A stretch of 64,000 nucleotides of DNA from contig JAIOJA010000040.1 of NCBI GenBank assembly GCA_019912315.1, positions 62,001 through 126,000 on the forward strand, in the 5' to 3' direction. Below the pieces are notes generated by a model. The model ran no database searches and was not told the origin of the DNA. It saw only the letters and a list, made by a program, of their open reading frames with translations. Position 1 is the first letter of the stretch, and each line of letters opens with the position of its first letter. Positions 50,461 to 59,644 of the stretch are shown in pieces. The position numbers and the translations under genes were made by a program. This stretch comes from Planctomycetota bacterium. GTDB taxonomy: Bacteria > Planctomycetota > UBA8742 > UBA2392.

Positions 50461-51747
50461 ATGTCGTCATCAAGTGATACCTGCTATTCCCGCCCGCGAG
50501 GCGATCGCGATGCGGGCTGCGTCCGAGGCAACGCCACTGGCACCCCAGGCAGGCGGAACCGGCGTGGCTTTACCATGCTGGAGTTGCTGGTGGTGATCTG
50601 CATCCTCGTGGTTGCTGTGCTGGTGTTCGCCACGTTCCTTGGGCCCAGTTCGATCGGACCGGCCCTTGAGCGCAACGCCCGCGGCATTCGGACCATGGTC
50701 GCAAACGTGCGCCAGAACAGCAGCACCCGCAAAGTCCACAGCGAGCTGGTGGTCGATTACAAGCACGATCAGGTGATTGCCCTTGCACGCCGCCGTCTCG
50801 TGACGTTCGCGTTTGACGGGCAGTCGCCAACTCTTGGCAGCGGCAACCTGATCGGTGACCTGCGCGGCGACGCTACCACAACGACCGATCGCCGCCTGCA
50901 ACTGGTAGACGGCGGCGCGCTTGAACTTCCCGACGCGCAATCGTCATTCGCCATACCGTGGTCCGAGACTTTCAACGTGACCGGCGACTACGAGGGCATG
51001 GCGGTTTCGTTCGACTACTTCCCGACGCCCGGCGGCGGCTCCACGCTGGTCAGCATGGGCGGCGTGTACACCATTCAGGTTTCGCAGGGCGCCCGTGATT
51101 CGGTGCGCTTGACCCTGGCAAGTGGCGGCGTAAGCGTCACCGCACGCAGCTATCTGGCGCCGTACCGCTGGGTCAGCGTCGAGATTGCCGTCAGCCGCTA
51201 CGGCGTCAGCCTGTACGTGGACGGACGCGTTAACGAGGGCGTGCTGCCGCCGGACGGCTTTGCTGTGCCGAGCGCCCTTGGTAATGAAACCCGCATCGGC
51301 GGCGTGCCCTGCCGCATCGACAATTTCGAGATGTTCAGCCTGGTCAGCAGCCAGGTGTTGCAGCTTAACGACGTGCAGTTGGTGCCCGATGGCGTAAACC
51401 CGCAACTTGAGGTTGAGGGCGGCGCAGAAGACATCTATCGCTGGGAAGCCGAGCCCCCGAAATCCAACGGCCCGATCACCCAAGGCAACGCACCAAGCGA
51501 AACGCCCCCCGATCCGAGTCTGCCGCAAAACGTGCCGGCCATCATGCACGTGTACTTTGATACGTCCGGCAAGCTTGACCCGGTGCGCCATAGCGGCGCC
51601 GTGTACGTGAACATGGTGGCCGTGGTCGACGGCGCGCTCACGCGCATGGTGGTCACCATTCATCCGCTGGGCACCGTGACCTGGGACTACACGGACAGGT
51701 TCTGGTGGGAGCCGCCACCGGCGCCTCCCGGAGGGGACTCTCCATGA
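50461..51747 (+). CDS. GspH-like pseudopilin with LamG-like extension
   Basis: 428 residues from the ATG at 50461; the SD is weak and an ATG at 50455 is possible. A prepilin motif RRGFTMLELLVVICILVVAV puts the cleavage after Gly. The body carries a LamG/concanavalin-like region (YEGMAVSFDYFPTPGGG, WVSVEIAVSRYGVSLYVDG, NFEMFSLVSS). It is far longer than GspH or FimT (about 170 residues). First gene of an operon; its stop overlaps the next start. Confidence 0.82.
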   Translation: MSSSSDTCYSRPRGDRDAGCVRGNATGTPGRRNRRGFTMLELLVVICILVVAVLVFATFLGPSSIGPALERNARGIRTMVANVRQNSSTRKVHSELVVDYKHDQVIALARRRLVTFAFDGQSPTLGSGNLIGDLRGDATTTTDRRLQLVDGGALELPDAQSSFAIPWSETFNVTGDYEGMAVSFDYFPTPGGGSTLVSMGGVYTIQVSQGARDSVRLTLASGGVSVTARSYLAPYRWVSVEIAVSRYGVSLYVDGRVNEGVLPPDGFAVPSALGNETRIGGVPCRIDNFEMFSLVSSQVLQLNDVQLVPDGVNPQLEVEGGAEDIYRWEAEPPKSNGPITQGNAPSETPPDPSLPQNVPAIMHVYFDTSGKLDPVRHSGAVYVNMVAVVDGALTRMVVTIHPLGTVTWDYTDRFWWEPPPAPPGGDSP

Positions 51748-54700
51748 ACGCGAAACGCAAAGGTGCGGCCCTGATGATGGTGATGGTCATACTGGCCCTG
51801 TTGCTGGTGCTGGCCGTCAGCTTCACGTTCCTGATGTCGCAGCAGCAGGGGACCAGCGTCGCGAGCCTCGGCGGCGAACAGACGCGCATCATGACCCGTA
51901 CGGGCGCGGATCACGCCTACGCCCGCCTGAACCCGCGCAACCGCCTGAATGAATTTGATCGCTGGTACAACACGCCGCCCGCGGACGTGACGCTCGAAGA
52001 CGACCCGTTTATTGACTGGTACAACGAAAGCTATATCGATCTGCTGGCCGACTTCGAGGGCTGGGGCGACCAAGCCCCGCTGTTCGCGGGGCTGGTTGAT
52101 GAAGACGGCAACCCGCTGTTTCGCATTGAGGACCCGCGCCGCCGTGTGCTCGGTATGAACGTGCAGGATGAGTCCGGCAAGATCAACCTGAACTTCTCAA
52201 CGCCGGGCATGATCGGCAACCTGATCGGCAGCGCGACCGTGGCAGCCAATGCGCCCGCCGTGGGCGGAATGTACGAAGCCATTGACCTGACGGACGCGAG
52301 CTTCCTTGATCCCTTCGACGGGAATGCCGGCGGCTACGTCGTGATTGACGACCAGCTTTTCAGCTACGCCTGGCGCAAGGGCAATCGTCTGTTCCTGTGT
52401 ACGCCCAACGCCAACTACATTGGCCCACCACCCGGCAATGCCATGTTCGTGGTCCGCAGTGCGGGGCGCGAAATTCAGACTGGCGAGTTCGTGACAGTGC
52501 CCCTGGCATACAAGCTGGCGCACTACCGCTGGCTGATGGCCCGCAACGGACGTCCCGCCCTGTACAACAGCATTGGCGACACCCGGCGCGTGGCGGACAT
52601 GCCGCGCTGGTTCACGCCTGATCCCGCCAAGGGCCCCGACGATCTCGACGGTGTACTTGAGGGCATGGACCCCGTCACCTACCAGTGGCTGCAGGAGAAC
52701 GCCACGGTAGTTGCCCCGACCGAATACTTCGACGGCGGCTGGAGCTATCCGCACGTCGTCACATGGGGCGACATGGTCCCCTGGGGCGAAAGCGGACATC
52801 AGATTTTCCAGATCCGCTACGACGATCAACTTGGCGTGCAACAGGACTACTATGTCCCCCTCGACCCCCGTCGCCCGAACCCGCAGAACAACATCGCCCA
52901 ATGGGCCGGGCTGGACGCCGGCAACCTGATACGCCTGCGCCGCACGGACACCGGGCGCATCATCTTTGGAAGCGTCGTCGCGTCGATTCGCGGCAACCAG
53001 CAGGGCAACCTTGGCACGCTGTATCTGGCCGTTGAGGGTGAGCACGAGATCAACCCCGGCGAGCCATGGATCATCGAAGTGGCCGAGCGCGCAAGCATCA
53101 ACATCAACACCGCGAACGGGGATACACTGGCGGCTGTCTTCCACGGCATCGGCCCGCGCAGCCAGAGCAGCCCGCCCATTGACTGGATCAGCGCAAGGGC
53201 CATCGCGTCGCGCATTCTTTCGCGCACGCAGAGTGGCGTCGCGGATGACGCGTTCACGGACCTGGATGACGTGCTGAACTTTCTGCGCGACCTGGTGCAG
53301 GAGCAGCCGCCGGTACTGACTGCCGAGCAACTGAACGCATTCGCGACGCAGCAGCGTTACCCGTACGCGCGGCGAAACCAGGGGTTGATTACGGCGCAAT
53401 TCCGCTACGACACGCTGGACACCTACATGGTGGACGCCTACGCCACGCGCTACCTGCCCAGTGGCGGCACCATGGCGCGCGACGCCTTCCGCGAATGGGT
53501 GCAGATCGGCAGCGACCGCGAACAAACCTACCGCTGGTTCAGTTACCCGCAGTTTCAGCAAGCGATGGCCGTGCCGCAGGGCAACATCATGCAGCTTCAC
53601 GCCTCCGGCACCGAGAACGACCGCCTGCTCGGCATGGTTGAACTGCCGTATCTGCACTACCTGGCCGATGAGCGCTATGTCCGCACCTGGCGCCAGGCGC
53701 CGTGGACGACACCACAACCCCGCGACGTCTATGCCATGGGCGTGGACTCCCAGCGACCCGAGAAGTTCTACCGCAACATTGTGATGGCCCAGCCCACACC
53801 CACCAGCAGCTACCAGGCCGGCGACCTCGAGGCCGGCATGTTCAGCTTCTGGTATCGCCCGCAATGGCAGGACCACGCGGCCAACCACTACCTGTTCGAC
53901 GTAGCCGAGCAGGAGTACAGCAACCGCATGAGCATGTTGTGGTGGGGTGACAGGCGCACAGCTTATCGCATGGCCGGGAAGAATAGCGGGCTGGTGATGC
54001 GGGTGAAGGACCGCACGTTGCAGGAGGCGTATACGGAGTTGCGCTTTGAGCTTGACCCGGCACACTTCCGGCAGAACGACTGGTACCACATGAGCCTGAA
54101 CTGGAAGGGCACGGAGTTAAGCCACGTCAATCTGCTGCTCGATGGCGACCAGTCCAGCACGTCCGGCGGGCAGGCCATTCAGCCCGTCGTGAATCACACG
54201 TTCCGCGACACCAACGGCGCCTGGTTTACGCTCACGACGAACCTGCAGGACGACCTGGAAGACCCGCGCTTCACGCCGATGACGCAGTTCGACATACGCA
54301 TCGACGCGCAGGATATTGATGGCTTTCCCGACCGGGGCGTGATCGTCATCGGCGACGAGGCCATCGAATACAGCGGCAACAACGGCTTCGCCCTGACGGG
54401 TATTTATCGCGGCCCGCCCATGTGGGACACCTCCGTCAACCCGGCGGTCCCGATTCCCGGTACAGCCAGCGGCGCCCGGGGCACGACGGCGGGTTTCCAT
54501 CCGGCAGGCAGCAAGATCACCGTGTTCGGCTACACGGCGCCGGTCGTTCGCTACCAGCAGCAGAACAACCCCAACCAGGTGTGGCGCCCGCGTTTCCCGC
54601 ACCTGCCCGGCACGCAGGGGCTGCTGACGAGCCCCTTGGGTAGCAAGGGCGCGTACCGCATCAGCCGTGTGGGCAGCGCCAACAGCAATTACTACCGTCC

Positions 54701-57131
54701 CGAGGAGCTCGGCCCCGACGCCGGCTTTCCGGGCAGCGGGTCGGGGGGCAACGCCAACCTGCTGCCTCTGGATGACTATTCCGGGTTGCCTCAGCGCGGC
54801 TTGGTAATGGTTGTGGGCTACGCCTGGATCGGCTATTTCCCGCCGGGGACCCAGGGCATACCGACGGGGGGCGTGAGCTATCCGCGCTTTGAGGGCGGTC
54901 GGGTCGGCGACGACGATGACGCTGCAACGCCGCCCGCGCCACCTGCACGATTCCCCATGCCCCACTTCGGCGGCGCGCTGCAATGCGAGTATGTCTACTA
55001 TGACGGCATTACCACCGGCGGGCTGAATGTCGTCGCGCGCTATGACGGCGACTTCAACTACAAGGACCCGGCCAACTGGTGGCATTTCCTCGGCACATAT
55101 CCGCAGGTTGGTTCAGGTAACGAGCTGATTCTGCCGCAGCAGCCGACGACATCCCCCAATTACCAGACCGAAGTAAACTGGATCAATTTCTTTTCGCGTG
55201 GCAGCTTGGTCATGCCCGTCAGCATAGGCGTCGATGATGTCAGTGGGTATCACAACCGCAGCATCGCGCAGATTGACACCGAGTGGCTGTACTACAACAA
55301 GGTGTGGGACAGCACCCAGACAATCGACGCGTCGGGCGGCACGCTGACCGGCGACGACGACAACTATTTCCCTGGGCTGCTGTTCATCGCGCCCTGGAGC
55401 AAAGCCATCAACGCGGGCTGGTATGGCTGGATCAACAACCTGGCCGCCAATGACACCCAGGCAATCGTACCGCGAGCGCCATGGCGAGGCGCCTGTGGAA
55501 CCGGTATTCGCACACACCAAGCCGCGGCGCCGGTGGTGCCGACTTTTGGAACGACGGTCACGACCGGCGAGCACGACATCATCACGCTGGTAGCGGGCAA
55601 GAACCAGTCGAAAGAACAGCGCCAGATTCGCGTGCACCGCCAGCTTGGGCTGTACACCGGCGATTTCTTTTACATGTTCCCCGGCATGATCAACAACTGG
55701 AACGTCACCTCCAACGAGTACATCTGCGGGCTGTCGGACCACGTTCCGATTGACTACCAGCCCAACACGGGCAATCCCAACAACGCGAACTATCCCTACA
55801 CCGGCAGCAACCTGTGCAAGTTCCCGACCGGCGAGTTGCCCGTCGAGTTGCCGATCACCTGGACGTTCGCCGGGGCTGACTCGCGCACACTGGATGCCGG
55901 TACCCAGGGGCAGGGGCTTGTGCATACGGGCGACTTCGATTCGTTCGAGTTCCGCATGTACAACAAGGGAGACTTCCGTCTAGTTAGTGACATGACCGAC
56001 ACGATCCCCGCCAACGCAGGCGAGATTCAGGTGAACACCCAGTTGCCCCCGAATCTGGGGGTCGTTCGTATTGACAACGAACTCGTCGCCTACCGCGCCA
56101 CGGACGTGCGCCAGAGCACCGTCACGCTGCCGAACGGCACGACGACGACCATCACTACCTACCACCTGACCGACATTACCCGCGGGATTCTGGGCTCGCG
56201 CGTTGAGGCCCACGCGGGCGGCACGCCCATCATGAACATGGCCAGTATGCGCGTAGGGCGACCGGACAGTGCGGGCTCACCGAACACCAACTACATTGTC
56301 ACGACCCTTGGCGAAGAAACCTTCAAGCCCTACGGCTTCATCCGCGTCGAGGATGAGCAGGGCAACATCGAGATTATGGGCTACCAGCGCTACAACGAAA
56401 GCCAGGTGGCGGGCCCGAACGGCGGCACGATCCGCAAGGGCAACATCACCAGCGGGCTGTATCACGATCAGAACGCGACCCAGGCGTTGTTTCGCGGCGC
56501 CTACGGCACCCGGGCACGATCCTACGACCAGCGGGCGCTGTTCTTCGACCAGCCGGTGCGCTTCCCGGACTGGTTCCCCGGCTATCACAGTGAACTCGAC
56601 CGAAACAGCACGACCGACTATGCGCCTTTCCATGACAACGAGCTGCAAGGCGTGCCTGGCGCGGCCAGCCCGGAGATCAGCTATTTCCAGGGCGCGGCCA
56701 CGTTCCGGAACTCTGAGTTCCGCCGCTTCCGCTGGCGCATTCAGTATTCGCCGCTGGCGGACATGTCGCGCCACAGCAACGCCATCGGCGCGCGTCTGGT
56801 AATGCGTTTCAAGCAGCCGGGACAAACGATGCCGGAGTGGGACTCCGTGCCGACCAACCTGCCGGGCGGGTTGTATTCATTCGATTTCGATCCGGGGCTT
56901 ACCAACTGTGAGGACCTGGGCATGACCCTGTGGGAGCAGACTCAGGATTTCACGCAGATGCGAGGCACACCCAACGGCATTCGCGCCGACCGCGTGGAAT
57001 GGCGCGTGTATTTCTACTTCAAGCGCGACGCCTTCGTGAACGAGGACTACAAGACCACCTTGCAGTTTCACGGAGCAAGCATGGATGTCCACCAGTTCAC
57101 GCGCGTATTGCGACACGAGGAGAAGCGCTAG
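51744..57131 (+). CDS. Giant GspK-like minor pseudopilin
   Basis: 1795 residues from the ATG at 51744, coupled by ATGA to the previous gene, with GGAGGGGA upstream. The N-terminus MNAKRKGAALMMVMVILALL is GspK-like (basic, then hydrophobic; no classical Phe after the cleavage). Conserved GspK-type segments DESGKINLNFSTP and ASININTANGDTL follow. The rest is an expansion: a LamG-like domain (about 700-830) and repeated modules with VIGDEAIEYSG, VRIDNELVAYRA, IDTEWLYYN and RGILGS. Normal GspK is about 330 residues. It might cap or decorate a pseudopilus, or form an extended surface structure. Confidence 0.75.
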   Translation: MNAKRKGAALMMVMVILALLLVLAVSFTFLMSQQQGTSVASLGGEQTRIMTRTGADHAYARLNPRNRLNEFDRWYNTPPADVTLEDDPFIDWYNESYIDLLADFEGWGDQAPLFAGLVDEDGNPLFRIEDPRRRVLGMNVQDESGKINLNFSTPGMIGNLIGSATVAANAPAVGGMYEAIDLTDASFLDPFDGNAGGYVVIDDQLFSYAWRKGNRLFLCTPNANYIGPPPGNAMFVVRSAGREIQTGEFVTVPLAYKLAHYRWLMARNGRPALYNSIGDTRRVADMPRWFTPDPAKGPDDLDGVLEGMDPVTYQWLQENATVVAPTEYFDGGWSYPHVVTWGDMVPWGESGHQIFQIRYDDQLGVQQDYYVPLDPRRPNPQNNIAQWAGLDAGNLIRLRRTDTGRIIFGSVVASIRGNQQGNLGTLYLAVEGEHEINPGEPWIIEVAERASININTANGDTLAAVFHGIGPRSQSSPPIDWISARAIASRILSRTQSGVADDAFTDLDDVLNFLRDLVQEQPPVLTAEQLNAFATQQRYPYARRNQGLITAQFRYDTLDTYMVDAYATRYLPSGGTMARDAFREWVQIGSDREQTYRWFSYPQFQQAMAVPQGNIMQLHASGTENDRLLGMVELPYLHYLADERYVRTWRQAPWTTPQPRDVYAMGVDSQRPEKFYRNIVMAQPTPTSSYQAGDLEAGMFSFWYRPQWQDHAANHYLFDVAEQEYSNRMSMLWWGDRRTAYRMAGKNSGLVMRVKDRTLQEAYTELRFELDPAHFRQNDWYHMSLNWKGTELSHVNLLLDGDQSSTSGGQAIQPVVNHTFRDTNGAWFTLTTNLQDDLEDPRFTPMTQFDIRIDAQDIDGFPDRGVIVIGDEAIEYSGNNGFALTGIYRGPPMWDTSVNPAVPIPGTASGARGTTAGFHPAGSKITVFGYTAPVVRYQQQNNPNQVWRPRFPHLPGTQGLLTSPLGSKGAYRISRVGSANSNYYRPEELGPDAGFPGSGSGGNANLLPLDDYSGLPQRGLVMVVGYAWIGYFPPGTQGIPTGGVSYPRFEGGRVGDDDDAATPPAPPARFPMPHFGGALQCEYVYYDGITTGGLNVVARYDGDFNYKDPANWWHFLGTYPQVGSGNELILPQQPTTSPNYQTEVNWINFFSRGSLVMPVSIGVDDVSGYHNRSIAQIDTEWLYYNKVWDSTQTIDASGGTLTGDDDNYFPGLLFIAPWSKAINAGWYGWINNLAANDTQAIVPRAPWRGACGTGIRTHQAAAPVVPTFGTTVTTGEHDIITLVAGKNQSKEQRQIRVHRQLGLYTGDFFYMFPGMINNWNVTSNEYICGLSDHVPIDYQPNTGNPNNANYPYTGSNLCKFPTGELPVELPITWTFAGADSRTLDAGTQGQGLVHTGDFDSFEFRMYNKGDFRLVSDMTDTIPANAGEIQVNTQLPPNLGVVRIDNELVAYRATDVRQSTVTLPNGTTTTITTYHLTDITRGILGSRVEAHAGGTPIMNMASMRVGRPDSAGSPNTNYIVTTLGEETFKPYGFIRVEDEQGNIEIMGYQRYNESQVAGPNGGTIRKGNITSGLYHDQNATQALFRGAYGTRARSYDQRALFFDQPVRFPDWFPGYHSELDRNSTTDYAPFHDNELQGVPGAASPEISYFQGAATFRNSEFRRFRWRIQYSPLADMSRHSNAIGARLVMRFKQPGQTMPEWDSVPTNLPGGLYSFDFDPGLTNCEDLGMTLWEQTQDFTQMRGTPNGIRADRVEWRVYFYFKRDAFVNEDYKTTLQFHGASMDVHQFTRVLRHEEKR

Positions 57132-57229
57132 GTGAATCGTGGACCGTGGATCGTGAGTCGTGAATCGAACTTCGCCTTCGGCGAAGCACCGGCGTTTCGG
57201 GCCACGATTCACGAACCACGATCCACGAA
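57132..57229. repeat. 7-nt-periodic palindromic mini-repeat (GTGAATC type)
   Basis: Five heptamers GTGAATC GTGGACC GTGGATC GTGAGTC GTGAATC at 57132-57166, an inner stem CTTCGCC/GGCGAAG at 57170-57186, and reverse heptamers GATTCAC GAACCAC GATCCAC at 57206-57226. It is translated as the N-terminus of the GspJ-like protein. Confidence 0.75.
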
Positions 57230-58325
57230 GAGAGGCTTCACCCTCATCGAGTTGATGGTCGCCATCGGCATTCTGCTGGTTCTGGGCGTGATGCTGATCG
57301 GCTTTCTGCGCGGCGCGCTGTCCATGACGCGCACCGGCACCGCACGCGGCGCACAGTTCGAGACCGCGCAGACCACCCTGCGCATGATTGAGGAAGACCT
57401 CAGCCAGGTGGTGGCACTGCCCGCACACCCGGACGGGCCTGCCGACGACCCCGCCTTCATTGTCGGTGAGGATCCATTCGGTCGCCAGTTTCTGGCGTTT
57501 ACTCGCGCCTGGGGTGAGGAACAATCGACCTTGGCCGGCTACGACTCCGGGCGCGGTGCGACCAGTCAGGGCTACAGCGACGACTTCACCGGCAGCAACC
57601 CGCGCGCCGCCATGCGCGCGAGCACGGGCAACATCGAGGTCGTTTACCTGTTCGAGCCGCTGCTTCACAGCACGCGCCTTTACCGGGCCGTGCGGTCGCC
57701 ACCGGATGTGGCAAACGGATTGATCACCAAGGTCGGCATGTGGGCCGGCGATCACGCGGGCGCGACGGGCGACGACCCGGGCCCGATGTTCAGCGCGGTC
57801 AGTACGGGCGGTGCCTACGACCTGACCGGGGCGAGCGGCGCGCCGGTTTCTCTGTGGTCTCAGTTTGAGCTGGTGGCTGACGACGTGGTCGCCTTCGGCG
57901 TTGAGTGCTGGGATGACGAACTGACCTCGACCTGGCATGGGCGTGCGGGCGGGCCGGCTACGCGCTGGTCCATTGGCGACCAGGTTGCGGCCGGGCGTTT
58001 GCCGCTGCCGCGGGCGGTGCGCGTAACGTTGATCGTCGCGGCGAGCGAGCCCCTGCGTGCGGAAACAATTGTAACCGGTGCCATCGGCGCCAACGACACG
58101 TCGATTTACGTAGATGAGTCGGACGGTTTTCCCGACGTAGGCTCGCCCAGCGCGTACCTGCGCGTGGGGGCGGAGCTTGTGGCCTACGGCGCGCGCTCCG
58201 GGCGCACGTTCGGGTCGGGTATCCGGGGCGCGCTGGGCACACGTGCGCAGGCGCATACGAACGGCGAGCTTGTGCTCGCGGGTGAGGCGTTTCAGAAAGT
58301 GGTTCAGTTACCGGTGACGAGATGA
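57132..58325 (+). CDS. GspJ-like pseudopilin
   Basis: 397 residues from GTG 57132, directly after the previous stop, GAGGAG upstream. Prepilin motif KRGFTLIELMVAIGIL with cleavage at Gly-Phe. The first 33 residues come from a repeat element. It has the conserved MIEEDLSQVVAL segment of GspJ, and its C-terminus holds the same module as the giant GspK (RVGAELVAYGA then RGALGTRAQAHTNGE). Typical GspJ is about 200 residues. Overlaps the next start (ATGA). Confidence 0.82.
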   Translation: MNRGPWIVSRESNFAFGEAPAFRATIHEPRSTKRGFTLIELMVAIGILLVLGVMLIGFLRGALSMTRTGTARGAQFETAQTTLRMIEEDLSQVVALPAHPDGPADDPAFIVGEDPFGRQFLAFTRAWGEEQSTLAGYDSGRGATSQGYSDDFTGSNPRAAMRASTGNIEVVYLFEPLLHSTRLYRAVRSPPDVANGLITKVGMWAGDHAGATGDDPGPMFSAVSTGGAYDLTGASGAPVSLWSQFELVADDVVAFGVECWDDELTSTWHGRAGGPATRWSIGDQVAAGRLPLPRAVRVTLIVAASEPLRAETIVTGAIGANDTSIYVDESDGFPDVGSPSAYLRVGAELVAYGARSGRTFGSGIRGALGTRAQAHTNGELVLAGEAFQKVVQLPVTR

Positions 58326-58816
58326 TCCACGATCTACGATCCACGAAACACGGCTTCACGTTGATCGAAATCCTGATGGCCATGTCCATCCTGCTGCTCG
58401 GCATCGTGGGCGTGTACGCGATCTTTGCGGTGGGGCTGGTGAACCACAAACGGGCGGTGGACAACACGACGGCGAGTGTGCTGGCGGGCAGCGTTTTTGA
58501 CGACATCGCGGCGAACTACAGCATGTACTACTACGACCGCAACTTTAATGGCCGCCCGGACCTGTCCGAAGACGGCAACAGCAACGGCGTGCCGGACTGG
58601 TTCGAGCCCACCCAGAGCGGGCAACTGCGCTATCCCATTCCGTTCCGGCGCGGCTACCGGTACGACATTCGGTATGAGCGCAGCCATGAGGTCCCGCAGG
58701 AACTATTCGTCAGCATCAGTATCTACTGGCGTGCCGAAGACAGCGAACGGGTGGAGACGTTCCAGCGCAGCATCTTCATCAAGCACCTGCCCCTGGATGA
58801 CGATCAGAGCGGGTAG
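58322..58816 (+). CDS. GspI-like pseudopilin
   Basis: 164 residues, ATGA overlap with the previous stop. Prepilin motif KHGFTLIEILMAMSILLLGI with cleavage at Gly-Phe. Residues 1-10 are encoded by another heptamer repeat. Size fits GspI/PulI minor pseudopilins. It completes a set of GspH-, K-, J- and I-like proteins, and gspG (major pseudopilin) is not in the window. Confidence 0.82.
   Translation: MIHDLRSTKHGFTLIEILMAMSILLLGIVGVYAIFAVGLVNHKRAVDNTTASVLAGSVFDDIAANYSMYYYDRNFNGRPDLSEDGNSNGVPDWFEPTQSGQLRYPIPFRRGYRYDIRYERSHEVPQELFVSISIYWRAEDSERVETFQRSIFIKHLPLDDDQSG
58324..58351. repeat. 7-nt-periodic mini-repeat (GATCCAC type)
   Basis: GATCCAC GATCTAC GATCCAC GAAACAC at 58324-58351, the reverse complement of the heptamers at 57132. 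Translated as the GspI-like N-terminus. Confidence 0.65.
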
Positions 58817-58857
58817 ACACCATCTCACGACGGGATGTTCACGAGACTCAGCGCCAC

Positions 58858-58920
58858 AATGATCCATTTCCTGCCGGCACTGCCCATTGATCATTGCCCG
58901 ATCAACGTTAATCATCGGGC
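58858..58920. repeat. 7-nt-periodic mini-repeat (CATTGAT type)
   Basis: CATTGAT CATTGCC CGATCAA CGTTAAT CATCGGG at 58885-58919, preceded by AATGATC CATTTCC (58858-58871). Resembles the element at 36590. It directly precedes the start of the HEAT lipoprotein. Confidence 0.6.
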
Positions 58921-58924
58921 TATT

Positions 58925-59644
58925 ATGCGGATACTGCCCTTCATCCTTCTGGCTCTGCTGTTTACCGCGTGCATGAATGCACCGGAAATCGAGCGCGACA
59001 ACCTGCGCCGGGGCGCCAGAGACGCCGAGCCCGAACAGCACGAAGCGAAGCGCGCCGAGTTGCGCACCGTGCTGGGCGGCGGTGCGGACTCCCCGCGCGA
59101 CGCCGACCCGCACCTGCGCGCAACGGCGGCGCAGGGGCTGGGAATGCTGGGCTATGCCGACGACTACGAAGCCCTGCTGGATGCCCTGCTTGGACCACTT
59201 GCGGACGAGAACATGCTGGTGCGCATGGAGTGCGCGATCGCGCTGGGCAAGCTCGCCTACAGCGGACGCACCGACGAGCGCCGCCTGGAAGTCATACTGC
59301 AACTGCGCCGCCGCGTCGCATTTGAACGCGATGACAACGGGCGCCTGTTTGAGACCGAGTTCCTGGTTCGCTCCGCCATGCTCAACAGCCTGATTGCCAT
59401 CGGTGGGCGGGATTCCGCGGCCGCTATCCATGACATCGCGTCGCGAATACACAGTGACCTCGAAAGCACGGAGGCCGTGTTCACCAGCGCAAGTGACCGC
59501 GGGCTGCTGGACCGCTGTTTCCAAGGGCTCGCCGCACTGACCGGCGTGCCCCTGCGCGAGGCGGCGGACAACCGCTTCGCAAGCGACGACCTGACCGATC
59601 ACATCGACTGGTGGGCAAGCCGGATTTCCGAAATGCCGGAGTAG
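58925..59644 (+). CDS. HEAT-repeat lipoprotein
   Basis: 239 residues from the ATG at 58925, chosen because a lipoprotein signal follows (RILPFILLALLFTAC). HEAT-like repeats at about 57-110 (DPHLRATAAQGLGMLG, ENMLVRMECAIALGKLA) and a second pair of helices after. Likely a periplasmic scaffold for the pseudopilin system or outer membrane. The stop lies 34 bp beyond the GTG of the next gene (overlap). SD unclear because the repeat element lies upstream. Confidence 0.72.
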   Translation: MRILPFILLALLFTACMNAPEIERDNLRRGARDAEPEQHEAKRAELRTVLGGGADSPRDADPHLRATAAQGLGMLGYADDYEALLDALLGPLADENMLVRMECAIALGKLAYSGRTDERRLEVILQLRRRVAFERDDNGRLFETEFLVRSAMLNSLIAIGGRDSAAAIHDIASRIHSDLESTEAVFTSASDRGLLDRCFQGLAALTGVPLREAADNRFASDDLTDHIDWWASRISEMPE

